A stretch of DNA of 64,000 bases from assembly GCA_003550325.1 (NCBI GenBank), contig QKWP01000867.1, forward strand, positions 41,391-105,390, written 5' to 3'. Source of the stretch: Gigaspora rosea. Taxonomy: Eukaryota; Glomeromycota; Glomeromycetes; Diversisporales; Gigasporaceae. Made by a program: the position numbers and the translations under genes. Shown piece after piece: positions 1 through 12,300 of the stretch (within the stretch, counting starts at the first letter, position 1; each line of letters opens with the position of its first letter). The notes under the pieces were generated by a model. That model was given only the letters and a program-made list of their open reading frames with translations. It was not told the origin of the DNA and made no database searches.

Positions 1-950
1 TATGAAATTATACAGTTATATAGCTAAATCGACTAACGATGATATAAAAAACTGCAACCCAGCAAGTGAAAATGACACGAAAACAATAATGCCCAAGAAG
101 ATTTGAATGATACAGAAAGCCAAACAGCACCAGTTATGACGATTTCGAAGTGAGGAAAGCGACGAATTTTTCTCTAGTGACACTATAGAAAACGGCGTAA
201 ACTATAATCTGCAACCTGCAACATCTGCAACAATGGTGACAAATGGTAACCATAGAATGGTTCTCAAGAAAGCTCAAGACCATCCTAATCTAGAAAAAAT
301 AAAAAGCGTTAATAACGTGTTTACAAGCCAAAAAAGCTACAATGAAAATAAACTCATACGTCCCGGATTCACGAGTCATACACTTAACAACTTCCAAGAA
401 AATCCAAAAACGCTCTAAAAAGCCTAGAAACAAAAAGAAGTAATAGTAATGCATCCAAGAAAGAAAAAGCAAGAATGACAAATCTACAAAACAATACTTC
501 CAGAATTTCCAAAATGAAAAAAACACCCTAACAATACTAGAAAAAAAGAACAAGTGTTAGTAACGCATTCACGAGTCAAAAAAACTAGACAAAGAACAAA
601 TAAAATATACGCTTGACAAATACCCTAACTCTAAATTCATAAGCCCTAAGCCAACCTTGTACAATATTGTCGTATAGTGATCATCAAGCAACAAAACTAA
701 TAGTACCAAAGACGGCTTTGCTAGCCAAAACCAACTTTACCAAAATACAAAAAGCATAGCCTAAATAATGTACCTGATAACGTCTCACAATTCATCATGG
801 CACCAAGGACGAAGCAGAAGCAATGACACACAATTCACCTAGGCAACAACGACGAAGCCGAAACGACAACACCAGCTCTAAGCGACGGCCCAAAAACTAA
901 AATAAAAAAATAACTGATTTAGTCAGTTGATAATCACTATTTATACCCGT
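1..950. other. A-rich repeat-like DNA, no gene
   Basis: No convincing coding frame. The + strand is A-rich and C-containing, with scattered words such as aacgacg, aagccg and aaaaaacta. The texture resembles 53000-57800 and suggests old degenerate minisatellite or transposon debris. The short open frames show no family character. Confidence 0.5.
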
Positions 951-960
951 GATCTAATAT

Positions 961-1582
961 TAGGGTGGTAACTCAAATAGTAAATCAAAACTATATTAGC
1001 GGTATTAGTAATTTTACTATGATCAGATTTTCATATTACACAAAAAAGATCAATTTAATTAATTTAATTGTTATACCATCGCTATAGAGATTATATTTAT
1101 TATAAAAATTAATTACTTTAAAACGACGCAACTTAATGAAAACCCAACGAATTACTTTAAAATTTTTACAAGTAACTTATTAAATATAGGAGAATAAAGT
1201 TATGCTTTCGGATTTTCTATTAACATATAAACTTGACCATTCATCTTATAAATAATTTAAATTTCATTAGTTTTTTAAAGTGAAAAAAATAAAAAAATTA
1301 GATCTTAACTGTACAAGTCGAAACTTTAATAGAATATTTGCAAAAAATCAAGCGTAACTTTTTAGAGATAACTTTTGCGAAGAGCTTTTAGTTAAATAAA
1401 TTAGAAAAAGAAGTGTGATGTCAAGGTGCATTCTTTAGAATTTTGTGCATTATTTATTAATTAAATATATATCAATATGATATTTAATCGATTATTTTAA
1501 TTTCACTGATTAAAATCTGATCATAGTAAAATTACTAATACTGCTAACATAATTATGATTTACTAGTTGAGTTACCGCCCTA
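961..1582. mobile_element. Long-TIR MITE, MULE-type (copy 1)
   Basis: The terminal inverted repeats are about 70 bp, beginning TAGGGTGGTAACTC on the left and TAGGGCGGTAACTC on the complement of the right. They continue as near-perfect matches to the shared word ATGATCAGATTTT at 1019-1031 and its complement near 1512-1524. A perfect 9-bp direct duplication, ATCTAATAT, flanks the element at 952-960 and 1583-1591. The interior is AT-rich and non-coding. Long TIRs with a 9-bp duplication are the signature of Mutator-like elements, so this is read as a non-autonomous MULE derivative. A diverged second copy lies at 7169-7751. Confidence 0.85.
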
Positions 1583-1694
1583 ATCTAATATGTTACACTA
1601 TATAAAAATAGAGTATAGCTAAATTGCATTATGCAAAAAATTATAAAATTTTATTGGTTATAATTTTTAATATAAATTTATATTAAGTCGGCTA

Positions 1695-1718
1695 AGCCGA
1701 TTTTTCGAAAAATCGGCT
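1695..1718. repeat. 24-bp perfect palindrome
   Basis: A short perfect palindrome centred on TTCGAA with AGCCGATT arms sits between the MITE at 961-1582 and the large palindrome at 1773. Related words (cgactaa, tcggcta) recur nearby and at 20-40. Function unknown. Confidence 0.6.
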
Positions 1719-1772
1719 GACTTAGTCAGCTAAGTCGATAAAATCGACTAACACAAAATCGACTACAAAGAC

Positions 1773-1989
1773 TAACAACAACAATGATGATCTATTATTA
1801 GTAGAACCTGTTTGATCTACATGAATTAGCCAATCATACGAGCTCTTTTCTATGACTATGCAGCAAGGATCAACAAGCTATTAGCTTGTTGATCCTTGCT
1901 GCATAGTCATAGAAAAGAGCTCGTATGATTGGCTAATTCATGTAGATCAAACAGGTTCTACTAATAATAGATCATCATTGTTGTTGTTA
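1773..1989. repeat. 217-bp perfect palindrome
   Basis: Two 108-bp arms are exact reverse complements around a single unpaired base at 1881. The arms start TAACAACAACAATGATGATC. No mismatch was seen across either arm, in contrast to the eroded TIRs elsewhere in the window. The scaffold gap starts only 65 bp downstream. It could be a very young inverted duplication or a fold-back assembly artefact at a contig end. Confidence 0.9.
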
Positions 1990-2053
1990 TACTAAATTTA
2001 AAACGTGATTTTCTCAAAATGGAAAAAAAGCCATAAGCCGTGTTTTAATTGAC

Positions 2054-2260
2054 NNNNNNNNNNNNNNNNNNNNNNNNNNNNNNNNNNNNNNNNNNNNNNN
2101 NNNNNNNNNNNNNNNNNNNNNNNNNNNNNNNNNNNNNNNNNNNNNNNNNNNNNNNNNNNNNNNNNNNNNNNNNNNNNNNNNNNNNNNNNNNNNNNNNNNN
2201 NNNNNNNNNNNNNNNNNNNNNNNNNNNNNNNNNNNNNNNNNNNNNNNNNNNNNNNNNNNN
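2054..2260. other. Scaffold gap (run of N)
   Basis: A run of 207 N. Apparent open frames crossing it are meaningless. The 15 bases just before it, CGTGTTTTAATTGAC at 2039-2053, recur at 3272-3286, so the gap may hide the left end of the element ending near 3271. Confidence 0.99.
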
Positions 2261-3271
2261 TTCAAGTACATGTTTCTTAGTAAATATTTAACCAATATTA
2301 CTGATTTTACCACCATTAGAATCAGAAAAGTCTATTCTACAACCTTTTATTATAAATTTAAATTTATTTGCTTAATAAAAATTTTTTTAATTTTAAAAAG
2401 AAAAAAATTGTACTACCAAAATCATATGATAAATGATCTACATATCCTCTACCCTTAAGGCAAATCTTAACGTAGACCAGGGGATCCCATGATTAATCTG
2501 TAGACCCCCTTGTTTACCTGATATATAATGATCTGCATAATTTATTTGTTTTGATACTTTCTTTTTGTCCTTTTGGTGCCGCTATTGCTTCTTCGGTTTT
2601 AGGCTTTGTCCTTTGGTGCTTCGTCACTTTGGCAGTTTGTTTTTTGGTGCTTCGTCCTTTTGGTGCTTCGTCCTTTTGGTGCTTCGCCCTTTTGGTGCTT
2701 TATCCCTTTGGCATCTCGTCATTTTTGGGTGTTTCGTCCCTTGGTACCTTGTCTTGTTAATTTTGGTGCTTTGTCCTTTTGGTGCTTTGTTTTTTTGGTG
2801 CTTCGTTCTTTTGATGCTTCGTCACCTCAGTGCTTTACCCTATTGGTTTTCATTGGTTTTAGGTGCTTTGTTTTTTTGGTGCCTCATCACTTTGGCGTTT
2901 CGTCGTTTTTGGTGTTTCTTTTTCCTTTTGATGTTTTGTCCTTGGGTGTTCCGTCATCGTTTTGGTTCTTTGTTCCTTTGGTGTTTATTGTTTTGGTAGT
3001 TTTAATGCAGTTTGTTTATAACTTTGTGGATTTTTTACACCGTTTTACTGTAATGGTTATGTTGTAAGAATAAATAAAATATTTTAAATAAATTATAATT
3101 TATCGTTAAATAAACTGTATATAAGTTGTAATAAAACATTTCATTAAATTTGGTAATTAATTACTTTCGCTCAAAGTTTCTAAGAATGTTAAGTATTAAT
3201 TGACCAATCATATTTCAAGCTACCCCAGTCTACGATAAAATTGTAGACCCTGGGTCTACGCTAAGGGTCCT
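2261..3271. mobile_element. Probable DNA element with internal minisatellite
   Basis: Inward-facing related sequences lie near both ends: cttaacgtagaccaggg at about 2466-2482, and on the complement of 3240-3270 ccttagcgtagacccaggg. A 15-bp direct repeat, CGTGTTTTAATTGAC, sits at 2039-2053 and 3272-3286 and could be a target duplication. The left boundary falls in the gap and cannot be read. The interior is mostly the minisatellite described next. No transposase is visible. Confidence 0.45.
2551..2995. repeat. Degenerate 16-bp minisatellite
   Basis: Tandem units close to TTTTGGTGCTTCGTCC, degenerating on both sides of a cleaner core at about 2640-2700. Because 16 is not a multiple of 3 and the unit has no stop, all frames stay open and give false 70-150 residue proteins rich in W, C, F and L. 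Treated as non-coding. Confidence 0.8.
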
Positions 3272-3405
3272 CGTGTTTTAATTGACTGCGCCCCATATGA
3301 AGTTAGTATTATATTAAATATATAAAATATAAAAAAAAATAAAATATAGCTAGTAAATAACTTTCCTTATGTATAAAAAATTAACCTTTTTTGTTTAGAG
3401 AATTA

Positions 3406-3530
3406 CAGTCAACCTCATTAATATCAACTCATTTGACAATTATCTGGGAGTTGATAATGATAGTTTTTCGAAAAATTGATATTAACGAGAGGTTGATGTT
3501 AACGGAGTTTATATTAACGAGGGTTGACTG
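3406..3530. mobile_element. 125-bp pogo/Tc1-type MITE, TA target
   Basis: The ends are CAGTCAACCTC on the left and, on the complement of the right, CAGTCAACCCTC. TA is duplicated at 3404-3405 and 3531-3532. The arms continue as imperfect inverted repeats (attaatatcaactc). TA targets and CAGT-type ends fit the Tc1/mariner-pogo superfamily. Too short to encode anything. A pogo-type transposase fragment lies at 21063-21190, but no direct relation is shown. Confidence 0.8.
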
Positions 3531-3723
3531 TATTTCCACCTTATTTATATAAAACTTAACATTAAGACACAATTTAAAATTACATCGACACAAGCCGTCT
3601 AGGGGCATCTAACCTCGTGGATTAATATTACCGATCCATTTGTCAAATTTCCTTATTTGGCTTCAAGACATGTTTAGACACTCGTTTATAAAAACAAGTA
3701 ACTGCGCGACGTTGTCACGCAAA

Positions 3724-3930
3724 ACCAGGAACGGAAAGTGGCATAAGTTTCTTTCTTTTTTTTTTTTTTTGCATGCGATACAGTAGATCAAAGCCCCATA
3801 GAGTATGTACAAATATAGAAATACATTCAGAAGTCACAAGGATAGATTAACCAATCAGATACAAAAGAGACACAGCATTTCAAATGCCTGTAAACCATAC
3901 ACTACGTACTTTGTACTCCGTTCCTGGTAT
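3724..3930. mobile_element. Possible small inverted-repeat element
   Basis: ACCAGGAACGGA at 3724-3735 faces its complement, TCCGTTCCTGGT, ending near 3929. The interior contains a 14-base T run and no gene. No target duplication was recognised, so the boundaries are approximate. Confidence 0.4.
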
Positions 3931-3959
3931 ATAGTAGATTAAAAAAATAAAAAAAATAA

Positions 3960-4070
3960 AAACTCCGACCCGCCGGGTTATACAAAATGAAAAATCAACT
4001 TTGCGTGGCCTAAATTACATAGACGACAAAGAAATTATTCGTAAAAAACATGAGACAGATTACATAGTAC
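3960..4070. repeat. Dispersed repeat, CAAAGTTGATTTT family
   Basis: Contains, on the minus strand, CACGCAAAGTTGATTTTTC followed by a run towards cggcgggtcgg. The same terminal-looking sequence occurs at 44471, 44571 (plus orientation) and 45517-45546 (minus). The stretch cgacaaagaaattattcgt at 4025-4043 recurs in similar form near 5370-5386. Probably the end of an eroded DNA element. Confidence 0.55.
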
Positions 4071-4078
4071 ATACCGCC

Positions 4079-4593
4079 TAGAGCTTGTACCCATATAAGT
4101 GTTACCCGGGTAACCCGGTTAACACCTGTCAACTGGATCATAGCTATCGTTAACCGGGTGACCCGAATTAATTATCCATAAGCATGATAATTTGACGTAC
4201 AAACGTATGTACAGTACGTATGGAGTGAGGTCATTTTAAATTTTATTATTTAAACCCAGTTTATTTTCCGACGGCCTCTAGCCGTTTGAGAATAAACTGA
4301 TTATGTTACAGCTATTATCATGATTCTCGGGGCACCTGACATAAAAATTAATAAATTTATCAGTTACCATTATCGTTATACGTAGTTTTTTAAAAAAATG
4401 CATATAACCTCTAAAAAAATTACATACCCTTAAGAGCTACCTCAATTTTGCATTAGCCAATCAAACAAACCGGGTCAACCGGGTCAACCGGGTAACCCGG
4501 ATTTTTTAAAACAATCCGGTTTGTGACCCGGTAATAGTCTGGTAAACGGGCGGGTTATCCGGAATTTGAAATTTATTTCGGGTACAACCTCTA
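4079..4593. mobile_element. hAT-like MITE with 8-bp duplication
   Basis: The ends are TAGAGCTTGTACCC and, on the complement, TAGAGGTTGTACCC. They are flanked by perfect 8-bp duplications, ATACCGCC, at 4071-4078 and 4594-4601. Subterminal regions contain repeated gggtaacccgg and gggtcaaccgg words that can pair between the two ends. The TAGNG start and 8-bp duplication are the hAT signature. No coding capacity. Confidence 0.85.
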
Positions 4594-5400
4594 ATACCGC
4601 CTAAGGGGGATCTAATCTTGTGAATAGACGCAAGACGTCTAGGCTTTATTTGTGTAATATAGAACAAATCCTGTTGTGTAACGAGAAAAATTTTGACTGT
4701 TGTGTGAGAAAAAAACAAAAGATTAATTTGTCACTCGACCCATCCCTTCACAACTATGAAATACACATATGGGATCTTGCCTCGCTGCTCACGTGGTCAC
4801 CAGACATTTTCTAGAATCGTCAAACCGGTCTTATGTCGACCTTCCTTTGATACCCGTGCTGTATAGTTGGGCTATCGAAGCATTATTAGAGATAGCTATC
4901 CGGACTACCGTTTACCCCGTTTACCCCGTTCATCAACCTGAACCTCCGAAATACATTCCTAGTGGCGGGTGGGCGGGTACTAACGACAAAGCTGGACTTG
5001 CGTCAAGCTCAGCAGCAAAAACAAAAGGTGGGGAACAAATTCCATTCCTTTTCCTTAAATAACCACCTCCTATGACCTCATCCTTACTCTCCCACCATAT
5101 AATTTCCCACGCAGAACTTCACTCTTACCCAAACTCCATGTCTCATAAAACTCCATCATCAATACCTCATACTTACCTATTATTCCCACGCAATACCTCA
5201 TTTTACCTAAACTCCTCTATTCCACAATTTTCACCTGCCAATGCCGCACACTTACCCTACTTGGTAAGTCATGGCCCCGGTCCATGGTCTCGTGACAAAT
5301 GACCGACCCGTGACTTCGTTCACGTGCGCTTCAAAAAAGAAATCGACCCGCCGACTGGAATTTCTGAACGACAAAAAATTATTCGTATAACAGTCAATCG
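4594..5400. other. Intergenic, GC-richer repeat remnant
   Basis: Richer in G+C than its surroundings. The start (ccgcctaagggggatctaatc) resembles 3594-3626, and cgacccgcc plus aaaaattattcgta near 5345-5390 echo 3965-4045, so this looks like one duplicated or broken older element into which 4079-4593 inserted. Open frames here show no recognisable domain. Confidence 0.4.
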
Positions 5401-7159
5401 AGATGTCACGCAGATCATGTGAATAAATTTTTTACTATGAAATTTGAGTGATCGACACTCATATGAAATTATCGATTTTCATAGTAAATTGCAACGGTAG
5501 GCCATTTTTAATCGTCACTTTCAGGGGTAAACAGTAAACGATAATTACTCAACTATATATACTGTATATATAAATTTTGTTACTAATATAATAATATAAC
5601 TGATTAGAAATATTTCGGGACTTCAATTTTTCTCTCGATTTGCTCGTAATTAGTTTGCTTGATTTTCTATTTGGTATTTTGAACTTATTTGAGCCAACTA
5701 TGCGATATTTACTTAATCGCAATGTATTTTATGCGACATTATGTAGCTAGTCTAATGTATTATCATTTAAATTGAGTTTATGCTGTTTTATGCGATTCAT
5801 CGTCATTGATCCAAAATTATTTTTCGTGTCATTAACGATAAATTCGAGTCCCTAATAATTCTAGCTTGAAAATCCATGATAATGATAATAAATTTCCGAT
5901 ATCCTTTTATTTTTCAAGCAAATTCTTAATAATAATATTGCCTAAATTTTTGAATAAAAATAATTGGCGTCATTTGATATCCTATCAATTGCAAGTTCCG
6001 GGAGTTTTAAAAAAAATTCTTGGTTATGTTGAAAGCAAGGATGCTTTAAACATTTTTCTCCCTTTTTTGGGTTTAAAAAAAGGTTTAAAACATCAGTATC
6101 TAATATTGAAATTTGATTGGTTTTCGAGCAGCTCTTCAATGTGATTAGTTAGTGATCGAGATGTTGCTCAATCATTATGATCATTATTTGTCATGATTAA
6201 TTGAGTCGTTAATGCGGTTAATCGAAGAATGAATTGCTAAAAATTTCATTGTTCGAAAAAATTGGTGGTCACATCTCTAGTTTTTTTTGACAATCAAGAA
6301 CAATTCTTTCGACCAATCAGATTGTTTGATAAACACATTGAAGAAGACGCGCATTAGTCAGCTAATTCGATTAATTTTGGCCGATAAACTTTAATTTTTA
6401 AAAAATATATATTTTCTCAAATTTATTATAAAGATTACATCTTTAAGTGCAGTTAAATATTTAATTATATTTATTTCGATTCATTAGTGAATGTTTGTTT
6501 TTCCTTTGATGTATTTAAATTCATAAAAACGTAACATGTATTTTGTAGCCCAAATATTAGTGTTGTTAATTGAAAGGTTTGGAAGGTTGGCTTTCTATTA
6601 AATTACAATGCCATCCAATCATTAATCGTTTATTATAAGGTATACTAAATGCATCATAACTTAGTATAAATTATTAATCTTAATTTAAAAATCAAAGAGA
6701 ATATTAAAACGTTCCAATAAAATTTTCAATTACCGGTATTCAATATTTTATTGGAATTTCAATTTCAAAAAAACTTATTGGAAACATTCGGTCAGCAATA
6801 CTATCGAAATGATTCTATAACATTCTGATTTATGGCAACGTAGGTTGCAACTGCGTTAATTCTGTAAATTATTAATTTTAACTTCAATTATAAGAAAAAG
6901 TTTAGATGATGAAACTAAGCAGTTATTTAATGTCATCTTGACTGTCCTCTGTTACGACTAGGGGAAAACTTAAAATATTTTGTTGCTGGTTTCAGCTCTA
7001 AACTGTAAACATACTGTAATAAAGTTCTGAATGCATGAGAGCATGAGTTCGGTAATTAATAATTTCTGTCAATTATATTGTTTAGATCACCGCACGTGGA
7101 TGATGCGGGTTCATTTTATAGTACGTACATATTTTATTAGAAAAGCCATTACAAGTTAC
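5401..7159. other. AT-rich intergenic, nothing recognised
   Basis: Unstructured AT-rich DNA. An imperfect hairpin around 5435-5500 (actatgaaatt / attttcatagt) is the only local structure noted. No open frame has codon structure or domain support. Confidence 0.5.
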
Positions 7160-7168
7160 ATGTACCAG

Positions 7169-7751
7169 TGGGGTGCGCTGTCAACTGTGTAAATCAAAAC
7201 TATGTCAGTTATATTGATCATTTTATTATGATCAGATTTTTATTAATTAAAAAATTTAAATAATTAATCGAATGTAATTTTACTTTATTTGTAGTAGTTA
7301 TAAAGAAATTCTAAAATATCACATAAATATTGCGCTTATTTTTTTTAATTGAAATCTGTTCATCAGAACTGTTTTAAAGTAACTACGTTTTATTTTTCAC
7401 TAAAGTCCTAATTAAATTTCGATTTATATGTTTAAGATAATTTTTTTCGTCCTAATTAACTGTTAATGAATTTTCAAGTATCTATAAAGTGAATGTTCAA
7501 AACTCACATATTAATAAAAAAACAAAAACGTAGCTTTATTCTTTGACTTATATAAATAACTAATGAAATTTTTAAGGCGATTGCACACCTATATAATAAG
7601 TTAATACATTTTAAAATAAATCTTATTGTACTGTATAATGTAATAGCAATAGCCTTATTTTATTGTATAGCGAGAGATTAATTTGACATTCGACAATCTG
7701 CACTATAGTTAATGGATATAGTTTTGATTAAATAGTCGATGTGACACCCTA
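7169..7751. mobile_element. Long-TIR MITE, MULE-type (copy 2)
   Basis: A diverged relative of 961-1582. The left end has tgggg-tg then GTAAATCAAAACTAT and ATGATCAGATTTTT, matching copy 1. The complement of the right end begins TAGGGTGTCACATCGACTA and continues to AATCAAAACTATAT. The flanks ATGTACCAG (7160-7168) and ATGTACTAC (7752-7760) agree at 7 of 9 positions, an eroded 9-bp duplication. Interior is AT-rich and non-coding. Confidence 0.75.
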
Positions 7752-9317
7752 ATGTACTACTACGGTTACATCTAATTTTCCATCTTTCCGACAGGCTATT
7801 TACCTGACATCTCGCATGATAATTTACCAATAATATATCCACTAAAATGCTGACCCTAACCTTATGTGATGCCTGTCGGTGAAGTGACCATCGGGAAAAT
7901 GAGCAACAACGATGTACTGTATTACAGTAATATTCCTATTACTGAAGATCTTACACTTTTGATTCCAGTCATATGCTATTCTTCATCATAAAAAATGGGG
8001 CAAACGCTAGAATTGGATTGAGAAAATAAAATGATGGGAAAATGAAGTAATGAGAAAATCGACTATTTACAAGAAAGTAAGATAATGGAAGATTAATAAC
8101 GACGCGAAATAAAGTGATGGAAAGAGAAAAATACAGTATATATTTACAAGGAAATGAAGGAAGCAATTAGATCGGGCATCCATTGTAAAATGAGATAAAT
8201 GGTATGAAACAAGAATGCTAACTCAAAAATTTCGCATTAACACCACCTTAAATTAAACAAGCCAATCACAACACAGGATCATTTCATTAATCATATGATC
8301 AAAGTTGGCATCAAATATTCTATAACATGTAAGTTATGTGCTTGTTTGATTCCTTCCCCTGATCAACTTTTCCACAAAACTTAAAAATTTAAGTCTTAAT
8401 AACCTCTATTAATGTTACAAGTCAGTTACAATTCATTGAAATTGAGTCTCTGGTTATTTTAAAGCCAACTGCTTGGGAATATTTACAAATATTGACTAAA
8501 GTGTAATTTAACTTGTTCGCTTCGTTTTATTAAAACTCGCAGTTCTTATATGTACTTTTTTTAATATTGTAGGATTCATTTTTCATGACTGCACTTGGTT
8601 ATGAGTTAAATTTCTAACGACTACGTTATATTTTCAATGTCATCGCATGCTCGAAATTTTTTGGCGTGTCCGATATTTGTCTTATTTACAAATAATAGGA
8701 CAACGAAATAAATGATACTGTATTAATAAGTAAAAAATTTTTTTGAATATTTTAATAAATTTCTACTTATCAAAATATAAAATGCTACAAATAATTCGCT
8801 ATATAATAAAAAAATAATAGTAATGAAAACACATGTGAATCATAATGATAATAATATGCAGAGAAGAATGTAACCTTACTCATTCGATTCCACTAAGCTA
8901 GTTGATTCAATTTTGATTATCAACTAAATTTTGATATTGATTCAATTCCACTGATTTAATTCTGTTTGCGCCGCATTGTAATTTAAGTTAATTTGAAAAA
9001 TACGTTGTACTGCAGGAATCTGCAATAATATTAATACTATATTAATAATTTAAATTTGCACTTGCATATACGTAGCTTATAACAATGCTTTCAAGTCTTT
9101 TGAAATATTGGCATCGCTAATTATTATAGAAATGGTTATAAATTTTAAAGTTTAATTAGTGATAATACGTCATAAGCAAAGTTAAATTGATCGTATGATT
9201 TATATAAATAGTAACGGTAATATTTTGTAGTTTTTTGACAATCGCTTTTGATTTAAATCAGTAAAAAACGTTTGTCTAAAATTTATTTTTTTTCTAAAAC
9301 AAATTTCAAATTTCAAC
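7752..9317. other. AT-rich intergenic, nothing recognised
   Basis: No gene, no clear repeat boundary. Precedes the transposase-derived locus. The T-rich tract at about 9280-9300 just before its ATG may belong to its leader. Confidence 0.4.
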
Positions 9318-12300
9318 ATGGACATAATTTCTCTTATTAACCATGAAGAAGATGATAATTATGAACGAAGTAATTGTACTTTCATTAATCCGGTTGATAT
9401 TAATTATAAACCAATCGATGAATTGAATTATGAATCAATCGATAAGTTGAATTATGAACCAAGTAACGAACTTATTTATGAACCAATTGAAGAATTGTTA
9501 TCTGATAATACGATAAAGTATAAAAGCTCTGAAGATAATTATTACGAATTATTGGATGAAATATTATCAGACAATACAGTAATGGATAAAGATCCTGATA
9601 ATAGTTTTCAGCAGAATCTTTTTTAAATGAATCGAATTATTCTCAAGAAAGTTTTAATGAATTTGAACGATTTGATTATTCGCAAGAAATCTTTAATGAA
9701 TCTGAACAATCTAATTATTTTCAAGAACGTTTCAATAAGTCTAATCAATTATCAATTATCATCGCAAAATGTAATTATTTAATTTTTAATTTATAAACAA
9801 AATTTCTTATATTAATATTTTAACAAATTGAATTTATTATTTATTATTTATAGTCATCTATTATAATTGATCTAGAAAATAACAATGAAGATGAATATGA
9901 ACAAGAAATATATTTAATTAATGAGCAGTTAAGAGTTAAAGAAATTTTTCATTCGCTCTTACCAATGGAATACCCACCTACATCTGAAGATGGAATTGCA
10001 ATAGTCTATATATTGAAGCATGGAATAACTCTGAAGCATTTATAAATAATGTAAATATTATTACTAGTAAAATTTATATATTGTAAATAATATTTATTTA
10101 AAATTATATTTTTAAATATTTTAAATATTCAAAATTATAGTTTTAAATAAATATTAATTTTAAATTATAAGTATATTTACAATTTTAATTTATAAATAGA
10201 TTCAATATAAACTTGGAAGACAATGCGGAGGTGGTGATGCTGATATTTACTGTCCTTTTCTTGAAACATTAGTTAAAAAATCTCATTATACTTGCCAAGG
10301 TGTAAAAATATGTGAAAATTTGAATGTAGATATTAAAAATAAAACTCATTGTGAAGTAGATATGGATGTAGATCTTTTACAATCAACAAATAGTTCTTTG
10401 GACATTCAACGAACGAGAGAAGCTAAAACATATATGTAAGTAAATTTTTAGTTACTATTAATAAATATTTATAATATTAATAATATATATTAAAATACTT
10501 TTATTTTATAGAAAATATCTAGCATTAATTAATGGAAATCAAACTTGTACTTTTAATAATAGAAATTGTAATGGAGATTTTGTAGTTAGAAAATTATCAA
10601 AATTAAATCAAAATTCTAAAGATACATGGTTTATTGGATGTTCAAAATGGAAATCAACTGAATCACATTTTTTTTATCGATTAAAAGATGAAATTGATCC
10701 TCAATTATTAAGAAAACTATTTGAGGGTGAATCAGTAAGAATTTAAAAAATTAAATTATATTTTAATTAAATTTAAATTAATTTTAAGTTTTATTACCTT
10801 TAAGTGAAGCTAATTCATGTAATGTTATATTTCTTCAAATTCACAAAGAAAATCTTGTAGTAATTAAGTTTTTTATATTTAATAATTAATATTATTACTT
10901 TTAATTTATATTATATTAATTAAATTAATTATATTATTAAATTTTTATTTAGGATTTTTGCATAAAAGTTCAAGCGATACTTATCAAGAGGGAAAAATTA
11001 TAAAGATGAATTGTAGTGTTAAATTTCATAAAATAATACCTTTGGATCTTAAAAAAACACCATATATTATATTAGTTTGTAAAGGCATACATTCTCATCC
11101 ACCTCCACCACCTCAAGAAGTTCCTTTAGAGATAATGAATAAATTAAAAACATTAATTGAATCTTACTCTAAAAAATTTGTTGATATTACTGCAAGAAAA
11201 TTGATTAGTAGTAAGTATTCTTATTATAAATTAATTAAATTAATAATATTATATATATTTAATTTTAATTTTTAATAGATAATCTTATTAAGGCTATATT
11301 TGGAACAAACTATCTTTCTGAAGTACATGCATTACTAAATAATATGGATAAGCTTCGAAGATTAGTAGCTAAAGTTCAAAAATCAAAACATCCATATGGC
11401 CAAGGTATATTAGGTTTAATCTACAATATTTGGTCATACAAACCAGATCTATTTGAATATGTACAACAATCAGGTTAGTAATTTATAATATAATAAATTG
11501 ATATTTTAAAATTTTTATATTAATAATTTAAATATTATAGCTACTTTTGCAAATGGACATATTATGATTATATGCTTATCTGAATCGCAAGCAAAAGAAT
11601 AGTTAAAACTTAATTACTTTGAAATAGACTTGTCTTTTAAACATATACAAGGTAATATCAATGAATTTGAAATCAATTGTTACAATGAAAACCATAAAAT
11701 AGGTAAGATTAAAACTTTTAATTGATATATTTGATTAATTATTATAAGAAATAATTAATTTAATTAATTTAATAATAATTTAGCACTTACATATGCACGA
11801 ATATTTACAAATATTATGGATACTAATGCTTATGAGCAAATGTATTTTACACTTTTCAATTGGATTTATAATTTAACAAATGAATATCCAAAATTTAATC
11901 ACATTCATAAAAATGGATGGAAATGCATTATTGGTGACTTGGACCAAGCACAAGCCAAAGGATTAGGAATGGCATTATATAAATTAGAAAATTCTTTAAA
12001 TTGGGATGATCATCTTATACATATTTTTAAAAGTTGTCAAATTCATTATAATTGGTATTTAAAATTTTATTTAATTTTATTTATATAAAATATATACTTT
12101 TAATTATTTATTAAAATTATATTATTTTCTTTTATAGAAATATTCGAAATAATAAAAATTCACTTGCAACTAAACAATTAATGTATGAGCTACCTGATGC
12201 ATAGCCTGACAGAGTAAATGAAATATTTGAATTATTATTACAATCAAAAGAAAATAAAATTAAAGGTAAACAAATTTTATTAAATTAATTTTTATATATA

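Noticed and set aside
2551-3067. Overlapping 69-153 residue frames rich in W, C, F, L
   Set aside because: All come from the 16-bp minisatellite, which has no stop in any frame; no start context, intron structure or domain.
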